Source of the DNA: Emiliania huxleyi CCMP1516
Lineage: Eukaryota > Haptophyta > Isochrysidales > Noelaerhabdaceae
Direction: 5' to 3'
NCBI RefSeq assembly: GCF_000372725.1
Contig: NW_005197990.1
Location: 1-39,144 of the forward strand
Length of the DNA stretch: 39,144 bases
The notes beneath the pieces are model-generated. The model was not told the origin of the DNA. It searched no databases and worked only from the letters and a program-made list of their open reading frames with translations. A program made the translations under genes and the position numbers. Of this stretch, positions 28,212-38,965 are shown piece after piece (position 1 is the first letter of the stretch; every line of letters starts with the position of its first letter).

Positions 28212-29878
28212 CTAAAACACACTACTACGAAGCGGCCTGGCAAGCGCCTCGGCCGCCTCGCCCACGACCGTCAAGAAGAAGGTTTGCGCGTCGGCATAGT
28301 AGGCGCGCTGCACGCCCAAGATTGCGCCCACCCAGAGCCCATTCCATGCCAGCCGCACCGGCAGGCCGCGGAACAGGGCCGCCGCGCCCTCCTCCCTGTA
28401 GATCGTGGCGAGCGCGTCGGTGATGCCGGCGTACTGCGTGGCGGAGCTGCCCGAGCGCTGCAGCAGCAGGCGCGTGCGCACGACCTCGAGCGGCGTCGTC
28501 AGCCCGTTTGCGGCGACGGAGGCCGCCGTGTAGAGGAGCAGGTCGGCCGTCAGCGAGTCCAGGCCGACCAGGTAGTCGGCCCCGCCCGCGAGCCGGAGGA
28601 GCAGGAAGAAGTAGACGCGCAGCACGACCGTCGGCAGGTCGCACAGCGCGAGCAGCGGGTACGCGTCGAAGACGGAGAGCGCCGACGCGAGGCGCGAGGC
28701 GGCCCGCGAGGCGAGGCCTCCTCCCGCGCCGCCGCCCTCGCCGCCCGCACCGCCCTCGCCGCCCTCGCCGCCCGCACCGCCCTCGCCGTCCGCACCGCGC
28801 GCACCGCGCTCGCTGCTCGCACCGCCGCCGCCTGCAGCGGCGTCTTCCTCGCCGTCGAGCACGAGCGCGCTCAGCTGCGCCCTCGTCTTTTGCACCTCGG
28901 TGGGGGCCCGCACCAGCCAGTAGGCAACCTCGCCCGCCGCCACCGCCACGAGCGTCGCGATCGCGCGCCAGTCGAGGCCGAGCGCGACCGCCCACGCCGG
29001 CAGCGGCGGCGGCGACGTGTACTGCGGCGTGAAGTACTGCAGGAAGAGCGTACCGCTTCCGGCCGTGATGCCGAGCCGCGCCAGCATCTCCCGCCGCACC
29101 ACGTCCTTGACCGCCCAGAAGACTGCCCCTTGAGGCGCCGACGTGAGGAGCGCGGCGTCGAGCCCCTCCCACGGGCGCTCGTACAGCAGGCGGGCCGGCG
29201 GCGGCGAAGGCGCGGGCGGCGGCGGCGAAGGGGCGGGCGGCGCGGCGGTGGCGCTGGCGGCCTCCCTGCCGGCGACGGTGGCGTTGAGGTTGAGGACGCT
29301 CAGCGCTGTGGCGAGGTCCTCGCGCCGCAGCGCGCGGCTCTGCGCCGACTGCTGCCGCGCCTACAGGCCGCACGAGGAGAATCTCGTGCGAGAGGTGCCG
29401 CCCGCTCCGCCGACGCAGAGACAGAGAGAGAGAGAGCCCGGATGGTGTCGAGAGGGTGCATCACGATGACGCGACCAACCTCGACGGCAATGCCCGCGAG
29501 CAGCCCAGCCTGAGCCACCTCGAGGTCGGAGCTGACACGCCCGGTGAAACGGAAGCGCTGCAGCTTTGGCGAGGCGGCGGCGTCCTTGAAGACGAGGTAG
29601 CCATTCATGTCCTCGTCGAACACGGTCTGCAGCCCTGCCTCGTCGCGCGCCGAACTCTGCAGCGCGGCGGCGGACGGCTGCGACGCCGCCGAGGGCCGCA
29701 GAGTGGCGGACGTCTGCGCCGGAGGTGTGGATGACAGCGCCGGCCGCTGCGTGCTCACGACGAGCCCCGCGAGCGCAGCCAGCGCGGCAGGAGACAGGTG
29801 CGGCAGCGGCGGTGGCGGCAGCCTGAGTGCCGTGGCAGTATGTTGGGCCAGGAGGAGGAGGAGGAGGGGGAATGGCAT
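28212..29878 (-). CDS. mitochondrial carrier family transporter with N-terminal leader
   Basis: Exons 29878-29438 and 29360-28212 encode 529 aa, joined by a 77-nt GC-AG intron (ATCCGG|GCTCTC...CTGTAG|GCGCGG). Three carrier repeats are recognised by their Px(D/E)xx(R/K)xR signatures: HPLDTIRARQ at the exon junction, APTEVQKTRAQ, and TPLEVVRTRLLLQ followed by YAGITDALATIYREEGAAALFRGLPVRLAW. A Gly/Glu-rich loop (GGEGGEGGAGG) separates repeats 2 and 3. It probably exchanges small solutes across an organelle inner membrane; the substrate is not readable. The N-terminus (MPFPLLLLLLAQHTATALRL) is a hydrophobic signal followed by a Pro/Ser/Ala-rich stretch, as in plastid-targeted proteins of algae with secondary plastids, so the plastid envelope is a plausible location (inference). 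Confidence 0.8.
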
Positions 29879-30489
29879 TGCACACGTTTGGCGGCTGCCG
29901 ATCCACCTACGCCAGACGGCGGAGGCGGTGGAGCGGGAGGCGGAGCGGAGCGGGAGGGGATTCAGGATTCTTTTTGAGCTTAGCCTTCGATGTAATGAAA
30001 ACAAAAAGGCAAATTCTTTTTTCGTTCCGGTCGAGAGCGGCGCCAGCACCCGAGCGCAGCGGCGTCTTTCTTTCGCGCGCAGTGATTTGGTCGAGTCGCG
30101 GTCTGGCCTCGCGGTCGGCGGAGATTGCTAGAGGACGAGCAAGCCTGCTCTAGCCTCACGCGTTCTCCCCTGGGAGAGATTTTTATTAACCAACAAGAAA
30201 TCTTTCTCCCCTGTCGTCTGTTGTGTTGTTGTGCCCTTGTTTGTTCTCTTGGCACCTTGGAGTGCTGGGGGGGGCGACAGGGAGGATGTGGCCTTGAGTT
30301 ATGTGTACGCCAACTCAGGGTGTGTGGCAGCCAGCTGGCTGTGTGTCTTGTGAGCTTGTTTGTGTCTGTGTGTCGCTCGTGCGTGTCGTCATCATCTGTC
30401 TCGCGTCCACCCATACCGCGTTGGTGTCCAGTCCGAGCCTGGCTGTTCTTCACCTTACTACATACATACATCGCGGTGCTGCCTCCGCG
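29879..30489. other. intergenic, no gene seen
   Basis: This stretch includes the promoter side of the - strand carrier gene. A short near-palindromic GAGAGATTTTTATTAACC stretch lies near 30172-30190. T/G-rich sequence (TGTGTCTGTGTG) follows near 30360. Nothing coding is supported. Confidence 0.4.
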
Positions 30490-30830
30490 CTCGGCGTTCA
30501 CCTCCAAGCACAACGGGGTGCTAAGGGCCGCCCAGAATGCCATCCGGGCGCGCTCGGTTGGCAGCATCATCCTCGGGGACAAGGGAAAGCCCGAGGTGAC
30601 GCGGCACCTCAACGACACGTCCGAAACCACGTCCGTGACTGACATCTGCGAGATCGGCGGCGACTTCGCCACGATGCGGGACGTGCACTACGTACTACGA
30701 GGCGAGGTCAAGTGCTGGAACTCGCTCATCAAGTCGACGACGGCGGGGAGGGGCTCGTGGGACAATGGTGGCAATGTGGCGTCGGTGGGCCACCTCTACG
30801 GGTTTGGAAACACGCTGGTGCAAGGAGCGT
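30490..30830 (+). pseudogene. fragment of the GDKxKPExTR...FGNT family
   Basis: The frame codes FTSKHNGVLRAAQNAIRARS, GSIILGDKGKPEVTRHLND, EVKCWNSLIKSTTAG and VASVGHLYGFGNTLVQGA, then similarity to the 14.5-kb fragment ends. It is open but has no convincing start and stops being family-like after FGNT, so it is either a truncated copy or an exon of a gene whose other parts I cannot see. Confidence 0.5.
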
Positions 30831-30969
30831 GGCCGGCAGGTGGACGGATTTATTTTTATCACTTTTTGCCTATAAGACCGCCTCTGACTCTTCCGCCCCG
30901 AGTCTGCTGAAATCCACCCGCATTTTTGCTCCGATGCAACCTCGCCATCGGCGCAGCTGCGTGGTCCCC

Positions 30970-30980
30970 GGTTCGATTCC
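30970..30980 (+). promoter_or_regulatory. orphan Pol III B-box-like sequence
   Basis: GGTTCGATTCC matches the B-box consensus just upstream of the tRNA-Leu. No matching acceptor stem is found around it, so it may be a decayed tRNA or tRNA-derived sequence. Confidence 0.4.
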
Positions 30981-30987
30981 GTCGAAG

Positions 30988-31069
30988 GCTATGGTGTCCG
31001 AGTGGTCTAAGGAGGCTGACTTAAGCTCAGCTGGCGAAAGCCTCGCGGGTTCGAACCCCGTCCATAGCA
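30988..31069 (+). tRNA. tRNA-Leu (anticodon UAA)
   Basis: Acceptor arms GCTATGG (30988-30994) and CCATAGC (31062-31068) pair fully, with discriminator A. The anticodon stem GCTGA/TCAGC encloses loop CTTAAGC, giving anticodon TAA. A long variable arm (TGGC-GAAA-GCCT) marks a class II tRNA. The T arm GCGGG-TTCGAAC-CCCGT contains the B box. A TTTT terminator follows at 31076-31079. No intron. Confidence 0.92.
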
Positions 31070-31326
31070 GAACCCTTTTGTGCACCTCCCACCTCCCTCG
31101 CGCACCCCCGTTCGCCATGCGCATGCACCCGTCCTCCCCCGTCTCTATCCTAAACCACGCCTCTCAACCTCCCATCCTCAGCACACCAAAACCAAAGCAC
31201 CACCAACATCACACCTACAACAAAACCAATCCTCCTGTTCAGACAAAAGCTTCGGCCTCCTTTTCTGAGAAGACACAAAAAAAGAAGGCGCGCAGTGAGG
31301 TGGCTCCCAGCGCCGCTCGGCCAGTA

Positions 31327-34300
31327 ATGCTCAGGGCGCTGCTGCTGGCCACCGCGGCGGCGGCGGTGGCCGCCGACTCCCCTCGTCCTGACCTGGCCTC
31401 GCCCGGCGCCTCGCCGCCAGTCTCGCTGGAAGACATCGCGGCACCCGACGCTCCGCCGGCCGACAGCAGCGACAGCGAGGAGCGGCGTCCGACGCCTCTA
31501 ACGCCGCCCGCGGCGCCACTGCCGACTGTCGGTCAAACGGTGCAGCCCCGCTCGTCGGGCTTTCCCCAGTGGCCGCGGCGCCCGGGCACCAAACCACCGG
31601 CCGGAGGAGCAGGAAAGGTGCACCTGGAGGACGAGGTGCACTTGGAGGAGGAGGAGGAGGAGGAGGAGGAGGAGGAGGAGGAGGAGGAAGAGATAGTGGA
31701 GGAGGAGGACGACGATGACGATGACGACGAGGAGGAGATTGTTCCAGACACGCTGAAAGACGAGATGCGGGCAAGGACGACAGAGGAAGAGGCGCCGCCG
31801 CCGCTAGAGCGCACCGGGATGGACGCGGGGGCGCCGCCGGCCGCCGCAGAGGCGGCAGCGGCGGCCGAGGCTGCGGCAGCAGAGGCGGTTGCGGTAGAGT
31901 CAGCCGAGGTGGAGGCAGTGGCGCCAAAGGAGGCGGAGGAGGCAGCCTATGCGGAGGCGGCTGCGGAGGCGGCTGCGGAGGCGGCAAAGGCGCAGGCAGA
32001 GGCGGAGGGAGGGGCCGATATTACCGCGGCCGAGGCGGAGGCGGCGCGCCGGCTGGACGCGAATCTAAAGGCCAAGGCGGAGGCGGAGACGACTCGTTCG
32101 CGACTCGCGCGTCTCAAGGAGGCCGCCCAGGCGGAGGTCGCCAAGGCGGAGGCGGAGGCGGAGGCGGAGGCGGAGCTCAACGCGGCGGCGGAGGCGGCGC
32201 GGCGAGCCGAGGAGGCGGCCGCCGCCGAGGCGGCGCGTGCGGAGGAGGCGGCGATGGACGCGGCGATGGCAGCGTCGGAGGTCTCCGACCTCCCTCCTGC
32301 CTCCCCTCTGCCCGCCGCGCCGCCCGGTGCCGGCGAGGCAGCAGGCGCTCTGCCTCCCTCGCGGCCCCCGCCGCCCGACGCGAGCGCAGAGGAGGCGCTT
32401 GCACCGCCACGGCCGCAGCTTCCGCCGAACGGCACCGCCAGCCGCGCGACCATCACCCTCGAGGTCGACTTCGCGCTCGCCACCGCGCAGCGCGCAGCCT
32501 TCGACGCCGCCTTCGCGAGCGACATCTCCCGCCCCCTCGCCGTGGAGGAGGAGGCCGTCTCGGTCCTCTCCCTCTCCGCAGGCTCGACCGCGGTCGTCTT
32601 TGAAGTGGCGGGCGTGGCGGACGCGGGCCGCGCGCTGCAGGAGGAGGCGGAGCTCTTTTTCGACGCCGTGGCGGAGCAGGTCAACGGCGGAGAGCCGGTC
32701 GGCAGCCGCGACCTCGCCAGCTTGCCTCCAGCGGCAGCGCCGCACGACCCTCGGCGTGGCGGACACGCGCCAGCGGCGCCCGCGCAAGCTCCGCCGGAGG
32801 AGGAGGAAGCGCCGGAGGAGGCGCCAGCTCCTCTGCCCTTCTCCTCGCCGCCGGAAGGGCCCGCCTTGCACCCTCCGGGCGCGCCTGAGACAGCGCCTGA
32901 GACAGCGCCCGAGACAGCGCCTGAGACAGCGCCCGAGACGGCGCCCGAGCCGGAGGAAGAGACTCTCGAGGAGGCCGACAGCCACGACGGCGGCGCCGGC
33001 GCCCCCGAGCCGTTGCCGCCCGCCGCGCCGCCCGAGGAGGCGGGAGAGGAGGCGCCGCCAGGGCCGCCCGCCCGTCCGGGGGAGGATGTCGCGGGTGCGG
33101 ACGAGTCGCCCCTCGACGAGCCGCCCCTTGACCCGTACGCCTACGGCGACGCGCTCGACGGCGGTATCGACGGCGAGGCGCCCGCGCCCGGCGGCCCCCC
33201 CGAGGAGGTTGAGCCGCCCGAGGAGCAGCCCCCGCCCGCCCCGTCGGAGGAGGCGCACGAGGAGGCGCCCCCCTCCATCGAGGCGCCCTCTCCCGCAGAC
33301 GCGCCGCCGGCGGGCGACGAGGACCCTCCCCTGCCCGCGTCATCACCGGCTCCGCTTCCCGACCCCGCCCCCGCCGATCCGCCGCCCCCCGCCGGACCCT
33401 CCATCGCCGAGCGCGCCGCCGCCGCCGCCGCCGCCGCCGCCTCCGCCGCCGCCGCCACTGCGCGGGGGGCGGCCACCGCGCTCTCTGCGCTCGCCGGCGG
33501 CGACGCGAGCGCGCACGATCCCGCCGCGGCCGCCAACCAGCGGTCGCTGCTGCCCATGCTTGCCCTCTCCGGCGCCGCACTCCTCGCCCGCTCGCCGCAC
33601 CTGCAGCCCTTCTTCGCCGCCGCCGCCGCGCCCGCCGTGCTGCTCCCGGCCTCTTCGATGCAGCGGCTGCTTTCGCTCGCGGGTGGAGGCGACGCGCGCG
33701 CTTGCGTGCTCGACGACGGAGTCGAGGCGTGGGCGATCGCCGGCCTGGCGCCTGGCGGAGGCGCGCTTGGCGGAGGCGCGCCGGGCGGAGGCGCAGCCTC
33801 GCGGCTGCCCCACCTGCTCCGCTGCGTCGCCACCGCCGCCGCGCTCGCGCTGTACAGCCGCGCCGCTCCGCGCGCGCGGCGCGGCGCCGAAGCGGGCGCG
33901 CTCGTCGCCACCTTTGCCGTCGGCGCCCTCCTCGACGACGGCCTGCTCGCGCCTCCCCGCGGCGCCGCCCCGGCAGACGAGCTGCTCGCGGCGCGGCACG
34001 CGTGCGGCGGCAGCGCCTCGCTCAGCCTGCTCGGGGCGGCCCTCGTCGCCTCTCTCGCCCTCGCGCGCGCGCGCTGGCCGCACGCATGCGCCGCTTCGCT
34101 CGGCCTCTTTTGCCGCTGCGCGCCGCCGCTGCTGCCTTTCCTGCCCTTGCCGCTCCTCCACCTGGTCGGGGAGCACTGCTTCGACAACGACGAGGTGGGC
34201 GCCGCCAAGCGCCGGGCCGACGACGAGGGGTGGCGCGGAGGCGGCCACGACGAGGGCGACGGCGTCGGCTACGGCGCCATGCAAGGCGCGGGAGGGGCGG

Positions 34301-36552
34301 GGCTGCGGCGGCGCGGCGGCGGCGGCAGGCAGCGCGAGGAGCCGACCGGGTGGGGCGGGGCAGTGGGCCACCCATCGCCGCCGCCGCTTGCCGGCGCGGC
34401 GGGCCGTCGCTTCTCTGCTGTGCGGCTATTTCTTTTGCTCGCGAGCTTGTGTGCTGGCCCGCCGTCGCTCGCTCTCTCCGAGCGGCTGCCACCACACTGC
34501 CCTCACCCGCCGCTTGTCGCTCTCTCTAGGTCCACTGCTGCCGGATGTCGCGTCCCGCGTGGCGGACAGGTTGGCGGGCACGGAGGGCGATGAGCCGAGT
34601 CCGTCGATTGCCGCCGCCATCGGCGCCGAGCCGACCGACTTCAGCGGCCGCTTCGCGAGCGCTTTTGCAGCCGGCGATTGCGCGGCGAGCGGCGCCTCAG
34701 TTTGGTCGCTGGGTTCTGCGTTCTTTGCCCCTCCCGCATCGCACGCCGACCCTGACGCGCCGGCGGCGGAGGCGGCACACACGCCGCCGCCGCGGTGGGC
34801 GGTGCCGCTCGCCGCGGGCGTGGTTGCGCTGCTCATGGCGCCAACCGCTCTTCGCACGCTCCGCCGGCCGCGCGTTGAGATGCTGCCGGCCGGCCTCGCG
34901 ATGCAGGCTCTGCCGCACGCCTAGCGGCACGGGAGGCGCCTCCACTGCCCCACCGACGCTTCGCCCTCTCCTGCGCGCAGGCGGCGCTCGGCGTGCTTCT
35001 CGTGCCGGGCTGCTCGCGCGCAACGCTGCCGCTGCTGCTCGCCGCAACCATCACCGTCGCCGCGCCGGCGGGCGTGCCGCAGGCGGCACTGAGCTCCTTG
35101 CTGCCGCCGTTACAGCAGCCACGCGTTGCTCCCTCCATTGCTCGCCGCGACAGCTCTCCCCCCGACGCTGCTCCCCCTCCTTGCCCTGCGCAGGCGCGCG
35201 TGCTGCTGCTGCTGCTCGCTCGCCGGCTCGCCGCCACCGCCTCCGTCGCGAGCCTCGCCGATCTGCCGGTGGCTCTATTCATGGCGGCGCTCCTCCTGCT
35301 CCTCGTCGCCCGCGCGCTCGCGGCATCGGTGGCCGCCGCCGCCCCTGACAGCCAGCGCTCTGCGCTGCTTCCCCCGCTCTGGGCGGCGATCTTGGCAGCC
35401 GTGGCGGCCGCCACGGCCGCTAGCCGCGGCGGGCAAGAGTTTGTCGGGGCGGTGCTCGCCCCTGCTGCGCGGCTCGACCTCGGCGTCGATCTGAAGCAGG
35501 GCCTGGCTCCGGCTGGGTGGGCGGGAGGGGTGAACGCGATCGCCGCTGCCGTGTTCGCCGCGCTCATCCTCGCGCTGGCGCATGCGAGCGCCGACCCGAG
35601 CGCCGACGCTGGCGCCGGCAGCGGCAGTCTCGACGCGCCCAGCAACGTGGGGGCGCCGGCTTTGGCGATGGCGGCAGGCGGCGGCGGTGCGGCCGCGGCG
35701 GAGGCGGAGGCGAGGGCGGAGGCGAGGGCAGCCGAGGCGGAGGCGCGGCACGAAAGGGCGATGGCGGAGCAGCGGTCGGCGCTTGAGGCGCGCGCTCTGC
35801 AGGCGGAGGCCAGCTTGGCGGCGGCAGAGGCGCGCGCAGAGGAGCTCGGCCGTAGCTTGGCCACGCAGGCCGCGCAGCCGCCGCCCGCCGCCGAGGTTGC
35901 CGCCGGCAATGGGGTTGCGTGGCATGGGCACAGCGCCACCCCTCCCTTTGACCGGTCGGCAAAGGCCGCGGCGCCCGGGCCTTCTGCGTATGACTCCGCC
36001 GCCCCAACTCCCGCGACACCCGGCAACTCCGCCCCTCCGCCGGTCGCTCACCAGACGACGCCGCGCCTCGCGGCTGCCATGCCCCCAAGCACGCCCACGG
36101 GCGCGCTCTTCCCCGTTGATCCCGGTGTGGCAGCCGACGTTCCGCCCGGCGCCCCGTCCGGCGGGCTCTACCCCGTCGGCGCCGGTGCGGCAGGCGAGGT
36201 GCCGCCCGTCACCCCCATCATGGGGGGGCTCTACCCACTCGACTCCAGCCTGGGCGCGCCGCACACGCCTCCGAGTGAGCAGCCGACCACCCCTCGTGCC
36301 GCCGGGCCTCTCCTCCCTCGCGTGGGTCTCGCACCGCCGCGCAGCACGACGCCGGCGCGATCCGCCCGCAAGGCGCGCGGCGGCTGGGGGCGGGCGCCAG
36401 TTCGCGCCCCGCGTTACGCGAGCCCTGTTCTCGCTTAGGTGCTCGCGCCGGTGGTCCACTTTACGCCTTCCGAACCGGATGGCAGCCGGACGTCGCCGCG
36501 TCGGACACCGCGCGCTTCACCGCGCCGCGCCCGCCCGGAGATGCCGCTTTGA
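31327..36552 (+). CDS. large Ala/Glu-rich multi-membrane protein, 5 exons
   Basis: Exons 31327-34405, 34530-34906, 34981-35124, 35194-36372 and 36439-36552 give about 1630 aa with consistent phases; introns 2 and 4 are GC-AG. The third intron (35125-35193) is in-frame and stop-free, so it may be retained coding sequence. A signal peptide (MLRALLLATAAAAVAA) precedes an acidic region with a 16-Glu run and an Asp run, a long EA(A/E)-rich coiled-coil-like segment, a small folded domain (TITLEVDFALATAQRAAFDAAF...FFDAVAEQVNG), five ETAP repeats and Pro-rich linkers. From about 33530 on, hydrophobic helices alternate with loops (for example LFMAALLLLLVARALAA and IAAAVFAALILALA), then another coiled coil and a Pro/Thr tail. 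It is probably an integral membrane or secretory-pathway protein. No family recognised. Confidence 0.55.
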
Positions 36553-36989
36553 TCGAAAGCTGTTCGCAGGTTTTCGGTTCCCTTGCACAGCGGCGGCTTG
36601 ATGGAGGTCGTGTTGTGCTTCTTGTTTTGTGTTAGAGGCGCCCCGCGAGGCTCGTGGACGTGGTTCCGCCTAAGCATAACACCAACACGCATCCAGCACT
36701 CTCTATCTCTCTACTCTCAATATTTTCATTTAGATCGAACCCAACGTTTTCGCCTTGTGTCTCAAATATTTTCATTTAGAACCCAACGTTTTCGCCTTGT
36801 GTCTGTGAACTGTGTGGATGAGGATGCGCGGCGAAATAGTTGTTTTGGCACGATAGATTGCGAGAGAGCAAAGTCTCATTAAAAGAAAAAGAGAACGACA
36901 GTAAACCAGGGATATGGCGATCAACGCGTGGACCATCCGAAGTAGTTTGCGTGTCACAACTCTGCTGCGAGGCTCTCTAGTCGAACAAG
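36553..36989. other. intergenic with about 45-bp tandem duplication
   Basis: AATATTTTCATTTAGA followed by ACCCAACGTTTTCGCCTTGT occurs twice in tandem (about 36719-36762 and 36766-36805), AT-rich compared with its neighbours. No gene seen. Confidence 0.6.
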
Positions 36990-37498
36990 ATGTCGGTCCG
37001 CCTGCAGCCCGGGAAGTACAAGAACACGGTGGGTCCCTGCTGTTGCCCGTCGGAGACCCAGTCGGGCACGGTCGACGTCTCTGAGTGTTGCTGCGACGGA
37101 GTGGTGCGGAGAGCGCGGCCCCGCAACACTCTCTGCCCCCTGCGACGTTTTGGGGAAATTCATGTGTTGAGGGCTTAACAATCGCCGTACGCGAAGAGGC
37201 CGGGGCCTCGAAGCCCCCCAGCAATATTTCTAAACTGTGCGCGTGCCCCTGGCAGAGCATCTTCGCACCATGTCACTGCCTTTGTCACGCTGCGGTGCCC
37301 TGTGGCACCTGCTGCAACGAAGAAGGCACCCAGTGCTACTATGCCTGGGTGTACTGCAGTGGCGCTCACGGCATGGGCGTAATCGCGTCCGACGGGGGCA
37401 AGAAGTTCGCCACCGACTGGTTTTGCATGAGCTGCGGCGAATACGTGCTCGAGGACGCGCCCACGGGCGCTCCTCCGACTATTGCGATGGAGCGCTGA
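36990..37498 (+). CDS. small cysteine-rich protein, exon borders uncertain
   Basis: MSVRLQPGKYKNTVGPCCCP starts at ATG 36990. The 3' part, in another frame and ending at TGA 37496-37498, codes CACPWQSIFAPCHCLCHAA, CGTCCNEEGTQCYYAW, GVIASDGGKKFATDWFCMSC and GEYVLEDAPTG. An intron in about 37025-37230 must join them (donors ACG|GTGGGT near 37028 and GTG|GTGCGG near 37100; acceptor not settled). Paired CxC and CC motifs suggest metal binding or a disulfide-rich fold; no family recognised. Codon use is convincing in the 3' exon. Confidence 0.5.
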
Positions 37499-38130
37499 AG
37501 CCGGCAGGGTGGGAGATGGAGCGGGCGGCTAGCTCTGCGCGAGTAGCTGCCGCACATCCCGGGTGCAGGTGTTTCGTTCGAGGCACCTCCTGCCGGGCGC
37601 GTGCAATCGAATGAGTCCTGCCATGGAGAACGAACAGTGAGCGCGTGTGATTGCACGTTTCGTGAATGCCGACACTTCCTCCACGCTGCGCAGCGGGAAC
37701 TCACGCAAACCGCCGTCGCGCATCGTCTCTCGAAATTTGGCCCACTGCAGGGCAAACTAGTTTAGAGGAAGGGCAAGGGATGTATCATGAACTAGAGTAA
37801 CGTTCCGGACCGGCCGGGGGCGAGCCCGCGCGTGGGATGACACGGCGTGTTTCACCCATCATACCAAAGCATCATCCTCGCAACTCACTCGCTCGCTCTC
37901 TCTCGGCGTGTCCCTCTTCACACGACGGCGCCGCGCCGCGCCCCGGAGAAATTTACCTTACCTTACCTTACCCCGGTTCCCGCGTCCTTTTAGCCGTTTT
38001 TGCGCCGCCGCCGCCGCCGCCGCCCCCGCCTCCGCCGCCGCCTCGGGCGCCTGCCTCGGTCCGCCGCTTCCGCCACCGCTGTCACAGCAGAGCGCGCCCA
38101 TCTTTGTCGGCCTGACGTCGGCCGTGGACC
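37499..38130. other. intergenic, simple repeats
   Basis: No gene supported. Four TTACC units occur at about 37951-37972 and a CCG-rich run at 38003-38045. Confidence 0.5.
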
Positions 38131-38157
38131 ACACACCAAGGCGCCACACACTGAGCC

Positions 38158-38407
38158 CTGGCCTCGACACCTCGACACCAAACCTCGACACCGACTCGAC
38201 ACCTCGACAACCCATGCCAACTCGACAAACTCGACACCCCTCGACACCCCTCGACACCATCTAGGCTGAAACCATGCTCGTCCGTGTCAAGGTGCCAAAC
38301 TCGACACCTCGACACCCCTCGACACCCCTCGACACCCCTCGACACCCCTCGACACCCCTCGACACCGCTCGACACCGCTCGACACCGCTCGACACCGCTC
38401 GACACCT
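38158..38407 (+). repeat. CTCGACACC minisatellite
   Basis: Many copies of a 10-bp unit close to CCTCGACACC, interrupted at about 38260-38300. The 38300-38407 part is nearly perfect, with a switch from CCCC to CCGC variants, which shows array homogenisation. Confidence 0.95.
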
Positions 38408-38591
38408 CTGATGATCCTAACACAGCAGAGACGTAGACCCATTGGAGTCACAGAGTTAGAAATCAGGGTTGCAGCAGCAATCAAACTTGGCTGGCAGTAC
38501 TTTCATCCCTGAGTTGCAGCCTCTCAAGTTCTAGCTCAAGTTGCAGCTCAGTTGCACTCCTGTTGATGCAGCAAACATGGCAGTACTCAGG

Positions 38592-38965
38592 TAGCCCTAA
38601 GGTGCTGCACAGCACCTTGTACAGTGGCAATGAATCCTCACACCAGTGAGCTTGTGCCATGAGTGCAGACCTGTGGTCCATTGCGCTTTGTGCACTGGCG
38701 ACGCTGCAACGGCGACGCTGCAGCGGCGGCGACGCTGCTGCGATGGGGTACTGTAGCCCTTAGCTGCTGGACAGCACCTTGTGCAGTGGCAATGTCCACT
38801 GACTCATGGCACCAGCCTTGTGCCATGAGCGCTGTGGTCAGTTGCGCTTTGTGCGCCGGTGACGCTGCAGCAGCGACGCTGCTGCAGCAGCGACGCTGCT
38901 GCGGTGCTGCGCCTGCACAGCACCTTGGTGCACAGTGGCAATGACTCCCGGCACTTGATGTCCTC
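38592..38965 (+). repeat. about 160-bp degenerate tandem repeat
   Basis: The segment with CAGCACCTTGTACAGTGGCAATG and TTGTGCCATGAG and GCGCTTTGTGC starts near 38592, recurs from about 38751 and partly from about 38913. CTGCAGCAGCGACG short repeats separate the copies. No coding potential. Confidence 0.8.

Noticed and set aside
28146..29513. 455-codon plus-strand ORF over the carrier gene
   Set aside because: It is antisense to a carrier with three signature repeats; its own sequence is Arg/Ala low complexity.
33141..34371. Several long minus-strand ORFs (Ala/Ser/Arg-rich)
   Set aside because: Shadows of alanine- and proline-rich codons; no start context or domain.
32237..34924. 895-codon plus-strand ORF in a second frame, Arg/Pro-rich
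   Set aside because: Most of it is a frame shadow of the Ala/Glu-rich gene; only 34530-34906 is used, as exon 2.
38158..38407. CRISPR array, because of regular short repeats
   Set aside because: The 10-bp units are contiguous without unique spacers, and the genome is eukaryotic; it is a minisatellite.
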